Origin: CAVQCX01 sp050050175
GTDB taxonomy: Bacteria > Pseudomonadota > Gammaproteobacteria > Chromatiales > Chromatiaceae
Assembly: GCA_050050175.1 (NCBI GenBank)
Contig: JASFUT010000137.1
Location: forward strand, 1 to 8,342
Length of the DNA stretch: 8,342 bases
Direction: 5' to 3'
Below the pieces are notes generated by a model, which saw only the letters and a program-made list of their open reading frames with translations, made no database searches and was not told where the DNA came from. Shown here piece after piece: positions 1 through 5,585 of the stretch. Every line of letters starts with the position of its first letter. The first letter of the stretch is position 1. A program made the translations under genes and the position numbers.

Positions 1-61
1 AGATGGCGCGCGCGCCGTCTCTGGCGGCCGCGGGATGTACGCGGCCCCGCGCTGGCGGGGC
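1..61. repeat. Two inverted repeats at the left edge, upstream of the NmrA-like gene
   Basis: Positions 1-20 form a near-perfect inverted repeat centred on an alternating CG run; positions 5-16 are exactly palindromic and only the 4/17 pair is a wobble. Positions 44-50 and 55-61 form a perfect 7-bp GC stem with a 4-base loop, ending directly against the ribosome binding site of the next gene. Either could be the end of an upstream transcript lying outside the window, or a structure that affects access to the binding site. There is no T-run after either. In DNA this GC-rich, short palindromes also arise by chance, so a function is only inferred. Confidence 0.35.
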
Positions 62-68
62 GGGAGGA
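62..68 (+). promoter_or_regulatory. Ribosome binding site that fixes a GTG start
   Basis: A GGGAGGA element ends six bases before the GTG at 75-77. It favours that GTG over the in-frame ATG at position 3. The 24 residues read between them are Ala/Gly/Arg-rich and unlike an SDR, whereas the residues after the GTG go straight into the Rossmann strand. Confidence 0.75.
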
Positions 69-74
69 CTCACC

Positions 75-944
75 GTGAAGTGTCTCGTCATCGGCGGAAC
101 GGGCACGGTCGGCACCCAGGTGGTGCGTGCGCTGCTCGAGCGGCAGGTGGACGTGCGGGTAATGACCCGCGCCCCAGAGGCGGTCCGAGGTGCCCAGCCC
201 GATGCGGAGTACGTCGGAGGAGACCTTCGGGACCCGGACTCGCTGCCGCCGGTATTCGCAGGGATTGACCGGCTCTACCTGCTGACGCCCCTGGACCCCG
301 ACGAGACGGCGCAGGGCGAGGCCGCTCTGGAGGCTGCGGTGACCAGCGGTGTCGAGCGCATCGTGCTCCAATCGATCCACGACGTGGACAAGGCCCCCCA
401 GGTCCCCCACTTCCGGACCAAGATAGAGATCGCCGAGCGCCTTCGGGCATGCGGCATCCCCTGGACGCTCATCAGTCCGAACAACTTCTTTCAGAACGAT
501 CTCTTGCTCAGGCAGCCCCTGACCGAGCTCGGGGTCTACCCCCAGCCGCTGGGGTCCGTCGGGTTGAGCCGTGTGGACGTGCGCGACATCGGTGAGGCGG
601 CCGCCGTCGTCCTCAGCCAGGATGGACACCACGGCCGCACGTACGCCCTGGTCGGACCGGACGTGCTGACCGGCGAGGGGACCGCCGCCGTCTGGGCGCG
701 GCACCTGGGGCGCGACGTGCGCTACGGCGGCGACGATCTCGACGCCTGGGCGGTGCAGGCGCGCACCATGATGCCCGATTGGCTGGTGGAGGATCTGAAG
801 GTCATGTACGCGTTCTTCCAGGAACGGGGCCTGGTGGCGTCCGCAGAGGACCTGGCCGCCTTGACTGCGCTCCTCGGTCGGCCGCCCCGCTCCTTCGAGA
901 CATTCGCCGCGGAGACCGCCGCGACCTGGCGGGATCAGGCGTGA
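75..944 (+). CDS. NmrA-like atypical SDR family NAD(P)-binding protein
   Basis: This 289-residue protein is an atypical short-chain dehydrogenase of the NmrA / NAD(P)H-binding type, expected to be cytoplasmic. Seen: a Rossmann beta strand followed by the dinucleotide-binding loop GGTGTVG at residues 7-13, an R-A-P stretch where these proteins often read the cofactor phosphate, a G-D-L-R-D segment at the end of the third strand, and a later P-W-T-L-I-S-P-N segment typical of NmrA-like folds. The classical catalytic Tyr-x-x-x-Lys is absent: the equivalent place reads H-F-R-T-K, as is common in this subfamily. Members include redox-sensing regulators and quinone or flavin reductases, so the substrate cannot be named. 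The start is GTG with a good ribosome binding site. DUF4197 follows 49 bases later on the same strand and may be co-transcribed. The family call is firm; the role is not. Confidence 0.88.
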   Translation: MKCLVIGGTGTVGTQVVRALLERQVDVRVMTRAPEAVRGAQPDAEYVGGDLRDPDSLPPVFAGIDRLYLLTPLDPDETAQGEAALEAAVTSGVERIVLQSIHDVDKAPQVPHFRTKIEIAERLRACGIPWTLISPNNFFQNDLLLRQPLTELGVYPQPLGSVGLSRVDVRDIGEAAAVVLSQDGHHGRTYALVGPDVLTGEGTAAVWARHLGRDVRYGGDDLDAWAVQARTMMPDWLVEDLKVMYAFFQERGLVASAEDLAALTALLGRPPRSFETFAAETAATWRDQA

Positions 945-993
945 GCGGCCGCTCCCCACCCTCCTGCGCCATGACAACAAGGAAACAGCTGCA

Positions 994-1749
994 ATGAACA
1001 GACGACAGGTGCTCCTGGGGCTGCTCGCCTCGGCCGCGTGTGCCCCCGCGGCCGCGGATTGGAAAGGCCTTCTGAACCAGGCGGGCAGCGCGCTGGGCGG
1101 CGCGTCCGGCCCGGGCCCCGGTGGACTCGCCGCGGGGCTTACCCAGGGTGAGGTGGCCGGGGGTTTGAAGCAGGCGCTCGAGGTAGGCATCCGGCGGGCC
1201 GTCGAAGCCCTCGGACAGCCCGGCGGCTTTCTCGACGATCCTGGAGTGCGCATTCCCCTGCCGGCGAGTCTGCAGCGGGTGGAGAGTGGCCTCCGCGCGG
1301 CGGGGCAGGGCTGGGTCGCCGACGAGCTGGTAACCACCATGAATCGCGCGGCGGAGCGGGCGGTGCCCGAGACGGTGGGTGTCTTCACCGAGGCGATCCG
1401 CGGCATGACGCTGGACGACGCCGCGGAGATCCTGAACGGCCCGCAGGATGCGGCCACCCGCTATCTGCGGCGCACCAGCGGCGAGCGGCTCCAGTCGGCG
1501 ATCCGGCCGATCGTCGAGGAGGCTACGGCCGCGGTGAACCTCACCGCCGCCTACAAGCGCATGACCGCGGGTCTCGGCGGCATGCTGGGCGGATTCATGG
1601 ACCCCGGCAGCCTGGACCTGGACGGCTATGTGACCGCAAAGGCGGTGGACGGCCTGTTCGTCCAGCTCGGTCAGGAGGAGGCCCGCATTCGGGAGAACCC
1701 GGCGGCCCGCAGCACCGAGCTCCTGCAGAAGGTTTTCGGCGCCGCCTGA
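994..1749 (+). CDS. DUF4197 family exported protein
   Basis: The 251-residue product matches the DUF4197 pattern as I know it: an early G-L-K-Q-A-L-E segment, then I-P-L-P around the first third, M-N-R-A-A-E-R-A-V-P, a D-A-A-T-R-Y-L-R-R-T-S segment, and the ending D-G-L-F-V-Q-L ... L-L-Q-K-V-F-G-A-A. The function of this family is unknown. Residues 1-21 look like a signal peptide with predicted cleavage after A-A-A (residue 21), so the protein should be periplasmic. The opening N-R-R-Q-V-L-L resembles a twin-arginine (Tat) motif, so Tat export is possible. Cys16 is not in a good lipobox (S-A-A-C), so a lipoprotein is less likely. An AAGGAA element lies nine bases before the ATG. The gene ends at a hairpin shared with the convergent neighbour. 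Confidence 0.9.
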   Translation: MNRRQVLLGLLASAACAPAAADWKGLLNQAGSALGGASGPGPGGLAAGLTQGEVAGGLKQALEVGIRRAVEALGQPGGFLDDPGVRIPLPASLQRVESGLRAAGQGWVADELVTTMNRAAERAVPETVGVFTEAIRGMTLDDAAEILNGPQDAATRYLRRTSGERLQSAIRPIVEEATAAVNLTAAYKRMTAGLGGMLGGFMDPGSLDLDGYVTAKAVDGLFVQLGQEEARIRENPAARSTELLQKVFGAA

Positions 1750-1772
1750 TTCAGAGCCGGGAGCCGCGATCG

Positions 1773-1809
1773 GAGGTGGTGGCGGCCGTCCGGTCGCCGC
1801 CACGACCTC
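1773..1809. terminator. Hairpin between convergent DUF4197 and DUF4242 genes
   Basis: Arms 1773-1786 and 1796-1809 pair over 14 positions with a single mismatch (1778/1804, both G), around a nine-base loop. The structure begins 24 bases after the DUF4197 stop and includes most of the stop codon of the minus-strand DUF4242 gene, so it could end transcripts from both sides. No T-run follows on either strand, so it is not a textbook intrinsic terminator. Confidence 0.55.
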
Positions 1810-2108
1810 AGGCCACCCCGCTCAAGGTGTCGCCCGGTGCAGTGGAGGGGGCGATGAACGTCACCCCCTCGGTGAGCCTGTTGGCGGGGAAGCCGCTCAG
1901 ACGGGCCTGCTCGCGGATGGGCTCCTCGCTCTCGGCGAGATTGGCGCAGAAGGTCTTTTCGGTCGCCACACAGGACTGCACCCACTGGATGCGGATGCCG
2001 AGCCGGTCGAGAACGCCGTTGGATTCCTCCGCGATGGCGCCGAATCCCTCCGGGGAGCTCGAGCCGACCCCGGGGAACCTCCATCTCGACAACGTACTTG
2101 CGCAGCAT
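1808..2108 (-). pseudogene. DUF4242 family small protein, interrupted by a one-base frameshift
   Basis: Reading from ATG 2108, the first codons give M-L-R-K-Y-V-V-E-M-E-V-P, a typical DUF4242 opening. The match then continues in another frame: P-G-V-G, S-P-E-G-F-G-A-I-A-E-E-S, I-Q-W-V-Q-S, E-E-P-I-R-E-Q-A-R and G-F-P-A-N-R, to a stop at 1808. The span is 301 bases, one more than a multiple of three. Removing one base from the CCCCGGGG run at 2068-2075 restores a single 99-residue frame of normal family length. The one characterised relative I recall is the nickel-binding SCO4226 of Streptomyces; the role here is unknown. Everything after the break keeps family-like sequence with no internal stop, so a sequencing error or very recent mutation fits better than old decay. 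A weak GGGGA precedes the ATG. Confidence 0.8.
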
Positions 2109-2158
2109 GTTGACTGTCCCCGATCGGGCCTGGGCTCCGGTCGCCTCGGGATGAATCG

Positions 2159-2174
2159 GGGACCGCCCGGTCCC
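2159..2174. repeat. Small hairpin between the traX-like and DUF4242 genes
   Basis: GGGACC and GGTCCC (2159-2164 and 2169-2174) form a perfect six-base stem with a four-base loop. It sits in the 169-base gap after the traX-like stop and before the DUF4242 start. It could weaken read-through between the two genes. No T-run is present and the stem is short, so this is tentative. Confidence 0.25.
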
Positions 2175-2277
2175 GGATGCCCGGCCCTGCTCCCGTTGCG
2201 GGCCGGCTGCTTCGGCATCCTTGCGTCCCTGCATGACGGCTGAGGTCCGCCGGGCGGCCCGCGGTGGTCGCAGAGTG

Positions 2278-2985
2278 TCAGCTGTACAGGCCATAGACGT
2301 GCAGGGCGAGGAGATGGCCCGGAAAGAAGGCGTAGAAGGCAGCGGTGGGCAGGCGCGGCAGGCGTATCCGCAGCCGCGCGGAGGCCGCCGCGAGCGGCGC
2401 GGCCAGCAGGGCGGTGAGACCCTCCGGGCCGAGGAAGGGCCAGTGCAGGGACGCGTTGGCGAGAAGGCCGAGGGGACCGGACGCCCGGAGCCCGCGCCAC
2501 GCATCGGCACGGGCGAGCGCCGCGGTCACCGGGACCATGACCACGCCCAGGGGGCCGAACTCCACGAAGTACGTGAGCGGCGCCAGGGCGGCGAGCAGCA
2601 GGACGGCCGCGGCAGGCTGTCCCTCCCGTCCCCATCTCAGGGCCCAGGTCGCGCCCACCCCCAGCGCCAGCGTGATGAGGATGTTGCCGTCGTACCAGTC
2701 CCTCCCGGCCAGGACGAAGACGGGCTGGCTCAGGGCGGCCCAGGGTATCAGCCTCCTCAGATAGGTGCCCGAAAGGCCCGGGGACAGGGCCAGTCGCAGG
2801 CCGATGATGGTGGCGAACAGGGGGAAGGAGACGCGCCCGATGAGGTGGGTCTCGAGATACACGGATGGGTCGACGATCTTCCCGTAATGATCGACGGCCA
2901 TGGCCAGCAGGGCGATCCACTTGGCCGGCTCGAGATCGGCCTGGGAGAGTCCGGCGGCACGTCCTCGATACCGAGTCGAGACCAT
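2278..2985 (-). CDS. TraX family integral membrane protein
   Basis: This is a 235-residue hydrophobic protein of the TraX family (PF05857), whose F-plasmid member N-acetylates pilin in the inner membrane. Seen: A-M-A-V-D-H-Y-G-K near residues 28-36 (Asp32-His33), then G-R-V-S-F-P-L-F at 50-57, several strongly hydrophobic segments, and the ending F-Y-A-F-F-P-G-H-L-L-A-L-H at about 217-229. These are the family's hallmark positions. The start is the ATG at 2985, with AAGGGG six bases before it. The same frame stays open further upstream to 3252, but those residues are polar and not TraX-like. No pilus or conjugation gene is present, so the substrate is probably not F pilin. Chromosomal TraX proteins without a tra locus are known, and their targets are mostly undefined. 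Confidence 0.85.
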   Translation of the reverse strand: MVSTRYRGRAAGLSQADLEPAKWIALLAMAVDHYGKIVDPSVYLETHLIGRVSFPLFATIIGLRLALSPGLSGTYLRRLIPWAALSQPVFVLAGRDWYDGNILITLALGVGATWALRWGREGQPAAAVLLLAALAPLTYFVEFGPLGVVMVPVTAALARADAWRGLRASGPLGLLANASLHWPFLGPEGLTALLAAPLAAASARLRIRLPRLPTAAFYAFFPGHLLALHVYGLYS

Positions 2986-2991
2986 GGAAGA

Positions 2992-2997
2992 CCCCTT
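2992..2997 (-). promoter_or_regulatory. Ribosome binding site of the traX-like gene
   Basis: On the minus strand AAGGGG ends six bases before the ATG at 2985. It supports that start over longer in-frame readings whose extra residues lack any TraX resemblance. Confidence 0.5.
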
Positions 2998-3181
2998 GGC
3001 CCGGGGCGGCGGACCGGTGCACATGGATCGGACCCGCCGTGGACAGACATCGAGATCCGGGTGGTACGCCAGCCGTGGTCGTGCCCGCCCGGAATGGGAG
3101 ACAGACTGCGGTGAACGACTACTCGAGATACTACTCGGTCTGAGCCTGGCGACGGGACTGCGGGCCACGCCGCAGGTCGAG

Positions 3182-3268
3182 GCGGCGAAGAAGACGTTCG
3201 CGCGCTCCAAGCTGCACGTCAACATCGGCACCATCGGGCGTGCCGGTACCACCGAGACCGCGAGCCTG
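3182..3268 (+). pseudogene. Relic of an elongation factor Tu N-terminus
   Basis: The plus-strand frame at 3182 reads A-A-K-K-T-F-A-R-S-K-L-H-V-N-I-G-T-I-G and then R-A-G-T-T-E-T-A. EF-Tu proteins start M-A-K-x-x-F-x-R-x-K-P-H-V-N-I/V-G-T-I-G-H-V-D-H-G-K-T-T-L-T-A. The Ala-Lys, Phe, Arg, Lys and the eight-residue run H-V-N-I-G-T-I-G (3215-3238) all fall at the correct spacing. The start codon is replaced by GCG. The GTP-binding P-loop G-H-V-D-H-G-K-T is lost through a net loss of about three codons, and the rest of tuf does not follow. This looks like a short, dead fragment of a tuf gene. Chance or a small unrelated protein is possible but less likely, given the exact spacing. Confidence 0.6.
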
Positions 3269-3491
3269 TTCCTGCGTGCAGGTGCGCCGCCGGCCGCCGC
3301 GCCATCGGCGCCGCCGTGCGACAGCCCCGGCCGGGGAGCCCCGAGCCGTCGGGCCGCCGATCCGGCGCGCGAGCCGGCCGCCCGCCCGATCTCCGCTTTG
3401 GCGCCGGCGTCATAGCCGGGTCGCCGACCTTGTGCTACACGGTCTCCCTAGGGCTGCCCTATACCCGCCCACAGCGGGCCCGGAAGGGGCG

Positions 3492-3507
3492 CGACGCCCG
3501 GGCGTCG
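3492..3507. promoter_or_regulatory. Perfect 16-bp palindrome upstream of the metalloprotease
   Basis: CGACGCCC and GGGCGTCG are exact inverse complements with no spacer. The centre lies 38 bases before the protease ATG, where an operator for a dimeric repressor or a structure in the 5' leader would fit. It is GC-only apart from one A and one T, so chance cannot be excluded. Confidence 0.35.
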
Positions 3508-3522
3508 TGATCCCGAAGCACT

Positions 3523-3530
3523 GAGGAGGA
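3523..3530 (+). promoter_or_regulatory. Strong ribosome binding site of the metalloprotease
   Basis: GAGGAGGA ends seven bases before ATG 3538. It is the best Shine-Dalgarno match in the window and fixes the protease start, which matters because the resulting N-terminus carries no export signal. Confidence 0.8.
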
Positions 3531-3537
3531 TGCTGCA

Positions 3538-4623
3538 ATGGTCAGGAAACCGCGCTCTGCACAGAAGAAGGGTAAAGACGGAAAGGTGGCGCTCTGCCAG
3601 GTGCCGGAGGTGCCGCGCCGGCCGATGGACCCGGATGTGAGCGCCTTGCGCGCGTCGCTCATCCGGATCGCCGAGAAGAAATGGGTCAACGGAACGGTGC
3701 TGCACTACTGCTTCCTTGACGAGCCCGCCACCTGGCGGGGCGGCGACGACCAGAAGGACGCGGTGCGCGCGGCCTTCGCGGAGTGGAAGGCGCTGAGGAT
3801 CGGGCTGGAGTTCGAGGAGGTGTACGACCCGGGGGATGCCGAGCTGCGCATCGGATTCGACCAGAACGACGGGTCCTGGTCCTACGTGGGCCGGGACAAC
3901 GTCGACTACGCCACCGACCCGGCGGAGCGCACCATGAACTTCGGCTGGGACCTCACCACCGACTACGGTCGGGACACGGCGCTGCACGAGATCGGCCACG
4001 CCATCGGTTTCTCCCACGAGCACCAGAACCCCAAGGCAGGCATCGTCTGGGACGAGCCGGCGGTACTGGACTACTTCGCCGGCTCGCCCAACTTCTGGAC
4101 CGAGGAGCAGACCCGCCACAACATACTCGACAAGCTCTCGCTCAACGAGACCGCCGGGTCCGAATGGGACAAGGACTCGATCATGCACTATCAGTTCCCG
4201 GCGGGCCTGATCGTTCGGCCGGAGGGCTATCAGGACAATCCCCTGATCCCCGAGCCCGGCCTGTCCCACGACGATGTGGCGGAGGTGCGGCGGTTCTTCC
4301 CGCCCCTGGACCCGACCTACCCCGAGCTGCGCCCGTTCGAGTCCCATCGCATCCGCATCGAGGCGGGGGGGCAGGTGGACTACGTCATCCACCCGCGATA
4401 CAGCCGCGAGTACACCATGCAGACCTTCGGGCACATGGACACGGTCATGGTGCTGTTCGAGGAGATGGACGGCGGGCCGGTCTACTACGACGGCGACGAC
4501 GACAGCGGCACCGATCTCAACGCCCGGATCGTGGCGCGTCTGATGCGGGGGCGGACCTACATCCTGCGCATCCGTCTGTACTTCGCGGAGCAGTCGGGCG
4601 AGGGCGCCCTGATGATGTGGTAG
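3538..4623 (+). CDS. Astacin-like (M12A) zinc metalloprotease with a C-terminal beta domain
   Basis: The 361-residue protein carries the full astacin-type signature H-E-I-G-H-A-I-G-F-S-H-E-H at residues 150-162. Zinc ligands are His150, His154 and His160, and the catalytic base is Glu151. The Met-turn S-I-M-H-Y follows at 214-218, with Tyr218 at the position of the extra astacin ligand. Before it, a D-A-E-L-R-I-G-F and S-W-S-Y-V-G stretch matches the upper strands of the metzincin fold. After about residue 258 comes a roughly 100-residue beta-rich domain, with an acidic cluster at 318-322 that could bind calcium; it resembles pre-peptidase C-terminal domains, but that is inference. The N-terminus is basic (K-K-G-K-D-G-K) with no hydrophobic signal, although such enzymes are normally exported. 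No astacin aspartate-switch propeptide is evident. The gene stands alone, with divergent and convergent neighbours. Confidence 0.9.
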   Translation: MVRKPRSAQKKGKDGKVALCQVPEVPRRPMDPDVSALRASLIRIAEKKWVNGTVLHYCFLDEPATWRGGDDQKDAVRAAFAEWKALRIGLEFEEVYDPGDAELRIGFDQNDGSWSYVGRDNVDYATDPAERTMNFGWDLTTDYGRDTALHEIGHAIGFSHEHQNPKAGIVWDEPAVLDYFAGSPNFWTEEQTRHNILDKLSLNETAGSEWDKDSIMHYQFPAGLIVRPEGYQDNPLIPEPGLSHDDVAEVRRFFPPLDPTYPELRPFESHRIRIEAGGQVDYVIHPRYSREYTMQTFGHMDTVMVLFEEMDGGPVYYDGDDDSGTDLNARIVARLMRGRTYILRIRLYFAEQSGEGALMMW

Positions 4624-4632
4624 GAGGGGGCC

Positions 4633-4663
4633 GGAGGTCGCCGTCCCTTCGGCGGCGGCCTCC
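4633..4663. terminator. Hairpin between convergent metalloprotease and sirtuin genes
   Basis: GGAGGTCGCCG (4633-4643) pairs with CGGCGGCCTCC (4653-4663) over 11 positions with one T-G wobble and a nine-base loop. It fills the 57-base gap between the two stop codons and is placed to end transcripts from both directions. No T-run follows on either strand. Confidence 0.55.
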
Positions 4664-4680
4664 CCCGGGGCGCCGGGAGC

Positions 4681-5514
4681 TCAGGCGCACGCGCCGAGTG
4701 CCGCGGCCAGCGTGTCCAGCGCGGTCGTGCACTCCGCGTGCAGCTTGAGGTCGAACAGCTCGTCGGCGCGGGTGCGGCCCAGGTTGACGGCGGCGATCGG
4801 GAGGCCGTGATCCCGGGCCAGCCGACAGAACCGGAATCCGGAGTACACCATCAGCGACGAGCCGACCACGAGAAGGGCGTCGGAAGCGAGCACGGCCGTC
4901 CGAGCGCCCACGACCCTGTGGCGGGGCACGCCTTCGCCGAAGAAGACCACGTCCGGCTTCAGGATGCCGCCGCAGACCTCGCAGTCGGGCACCCGGAAGG
5001 CGCCAAAGTCCAACGCTCCCACGTTTGCGTCGCCGTCGGGGCCCGCGGCCGCCTCCAGCCTGGCGAACGCCGGGTTCTCCTCGGCCAGACGCGCCTGCAG
5101 CGAGGCACGCGCCGTCATGGCGCCGCAGCCCAGACAGGTCACTCGATCCAGGCGGCCGTGCAGATCGACGACCCGCTCGGACCCGGCCCGCTGGTGCAGC
5201 CGGTCCACGTTCTGAGTGATCAGCCGGTCGACGCGGCCGCACCGCTCCAGGCATGCCAGGGCACGGTGGCCGCCGTTGGGCCGGGCCTGCTCGAACCAGC
5301 GCCAGCCGACCAGGCTGCGGGCCCAGTATCGCTGTCGCGTGCCGTGCCCGGCCAGGAAGTCCCGGTACTGGACGGGCGCCGGGCGCTTCCATGCACCGCT
5401 GCGGTCCCGGTAATCGGGAATGCCCGACCCCGTGCTGATCCCGGCTCCCGTGAGCACGCACAGTCGGGGGTGGTCTTCGGCGAAGCGGACCAGGTCGTCC
5501 AGTGCCTCGGTCAC
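4681..5514 (-). CDS. NAD-dependent protein deacylase, class II (SIRT4-like) sirtuin
   Basis: Sirtuins remove acyl groups from lysine using NAD+, giving nicotinamide and O-acyl-ADP-ribose. From GTG 5514 the protein has 277 residues. Seen: the NAD-binding G-A-G-I-S at 23-27 followed by G-I-P-D-Y-R-D, T-Q-N-V-D at 100-104, catalytic His119 in D-L-H-G, and a zinc site from Cys127/Cys130 and Cys178/Cys181. K-P-D-V-V-F-F-G-E follows, then G-S-S-L-M-V-Y-S-G. The last two motifs are typical of class II (SIRT4-like) enzymes, some of which prefer bulkier acyl or lipoyl groups or act as ADP-ribosyltransferases. A longer reading from GTG 5604 adds 30 low-complexity residues and would overlap the redoxin gene; neither start has a good ribosome binding site (an AGGAAG lies about 14 bases before 5514). 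It is last in the cluster, 71 bases after the redoxin stop. Confidence 0.9.
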   Translation of the reverse strand: MTEALDDLVRFAEDHPRLCVLTGAGISTGSGIPDYRDRSGAWKRPAPVQYRDFLAGHGTRQRYWARSLVGWRWFEQARPNGGHRALACLERCGRVDRLITQNVDRLHQRAGSERVVDLHGRLDRVTCLGCGAMTARASLQARLAEENPAFARLEAAAGPDGDANVGALDFGAFRVPDCEVCGGILKPDVVFFGEGVPRHRVVGARTAVLASDALLVVGSSLMVYSGFRFCRLARDHGLPIAAVNLGRTRADELFDLKLHAECTTALDTLAAALGACA

Positions 5515-5585
5515 GGGCGCGCTCGGCTCTTCCTCAGGCGGTGACGCCGACCTCGGGCCCGCGCTTGGACTCCGCTGGCGGCCGG

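Larger units (their letters stand above)
2986..3537. other. Divergent intergenic region with no intact gene
   Basis: This 552-base stretch lies between divergent genes and must hold both of their promoters. I cannot assign either with confidence. A TTGTGC at 3430-3435 and CTATAC at 3459-3464 resemble promoter halves, but their 23-base spacing is too wide. Open frames crossing the region are Arg/Pro/Ala-rich and resemble no protein, apart from the EF-Tu-like fragment at 3182-3268. The right end carries a 16-bp palindrome. Confidence 0.6.

Noticed and set aside
994..1042. Lipoprotein signal at Cys16 of the DUF4197 protein
   Set aside because: The residues before the cysteine (S-A-A) do not fit a lipobox, while A-A-A at 19-21 gives a normal cleavage site.
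802..1803. Long minus-strand open frame of 333 codons opposite the DUF4197 gene
   Set aside because: It is the antisense shadow of a gene with clear family motifs; its translation is Arg/Gly/Pro-rich and matches nothing.
2109..2277. Possible small minus-strand gene between the traX-like and DUF4242 genes
   Set aside because: The readable peptides are Pro/Arg/Gly-rich without motifs, and there is no ribosome binding site.
1808..3022. Minus-strand 404-codon open frame spanning the traX-like and DUF4242 region as one gene
   Set aside because: Only its last part (downstream of the frameshift) is protein-like. Over 2278-2985 it is out of frame with the TraX motifs.
3109..3162. Hydrophobic stretch just before the EF-Tu-like fragment, reminiscent of a DUF4126 N-terminus
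   Set aside because: It is under 20 residues with no start codon and no continuation. The likeness is too weak to call a second relic.
3430..3464. Possible promoter (TTGTGC and CTATAC) for the metalloprotease
   Set aside because: The spacing of 23 bases is far from the usual 16-19, and both halves match poorly.
3448..4434. Minus-strand open frame of 328 codons opposite the metalloprotease
   Set aside because: The plus strand carries intact zinc-site motifs and a strong ribosome binding site. The antisense product has no recognisable domain, as expected in GC-rich DNA.
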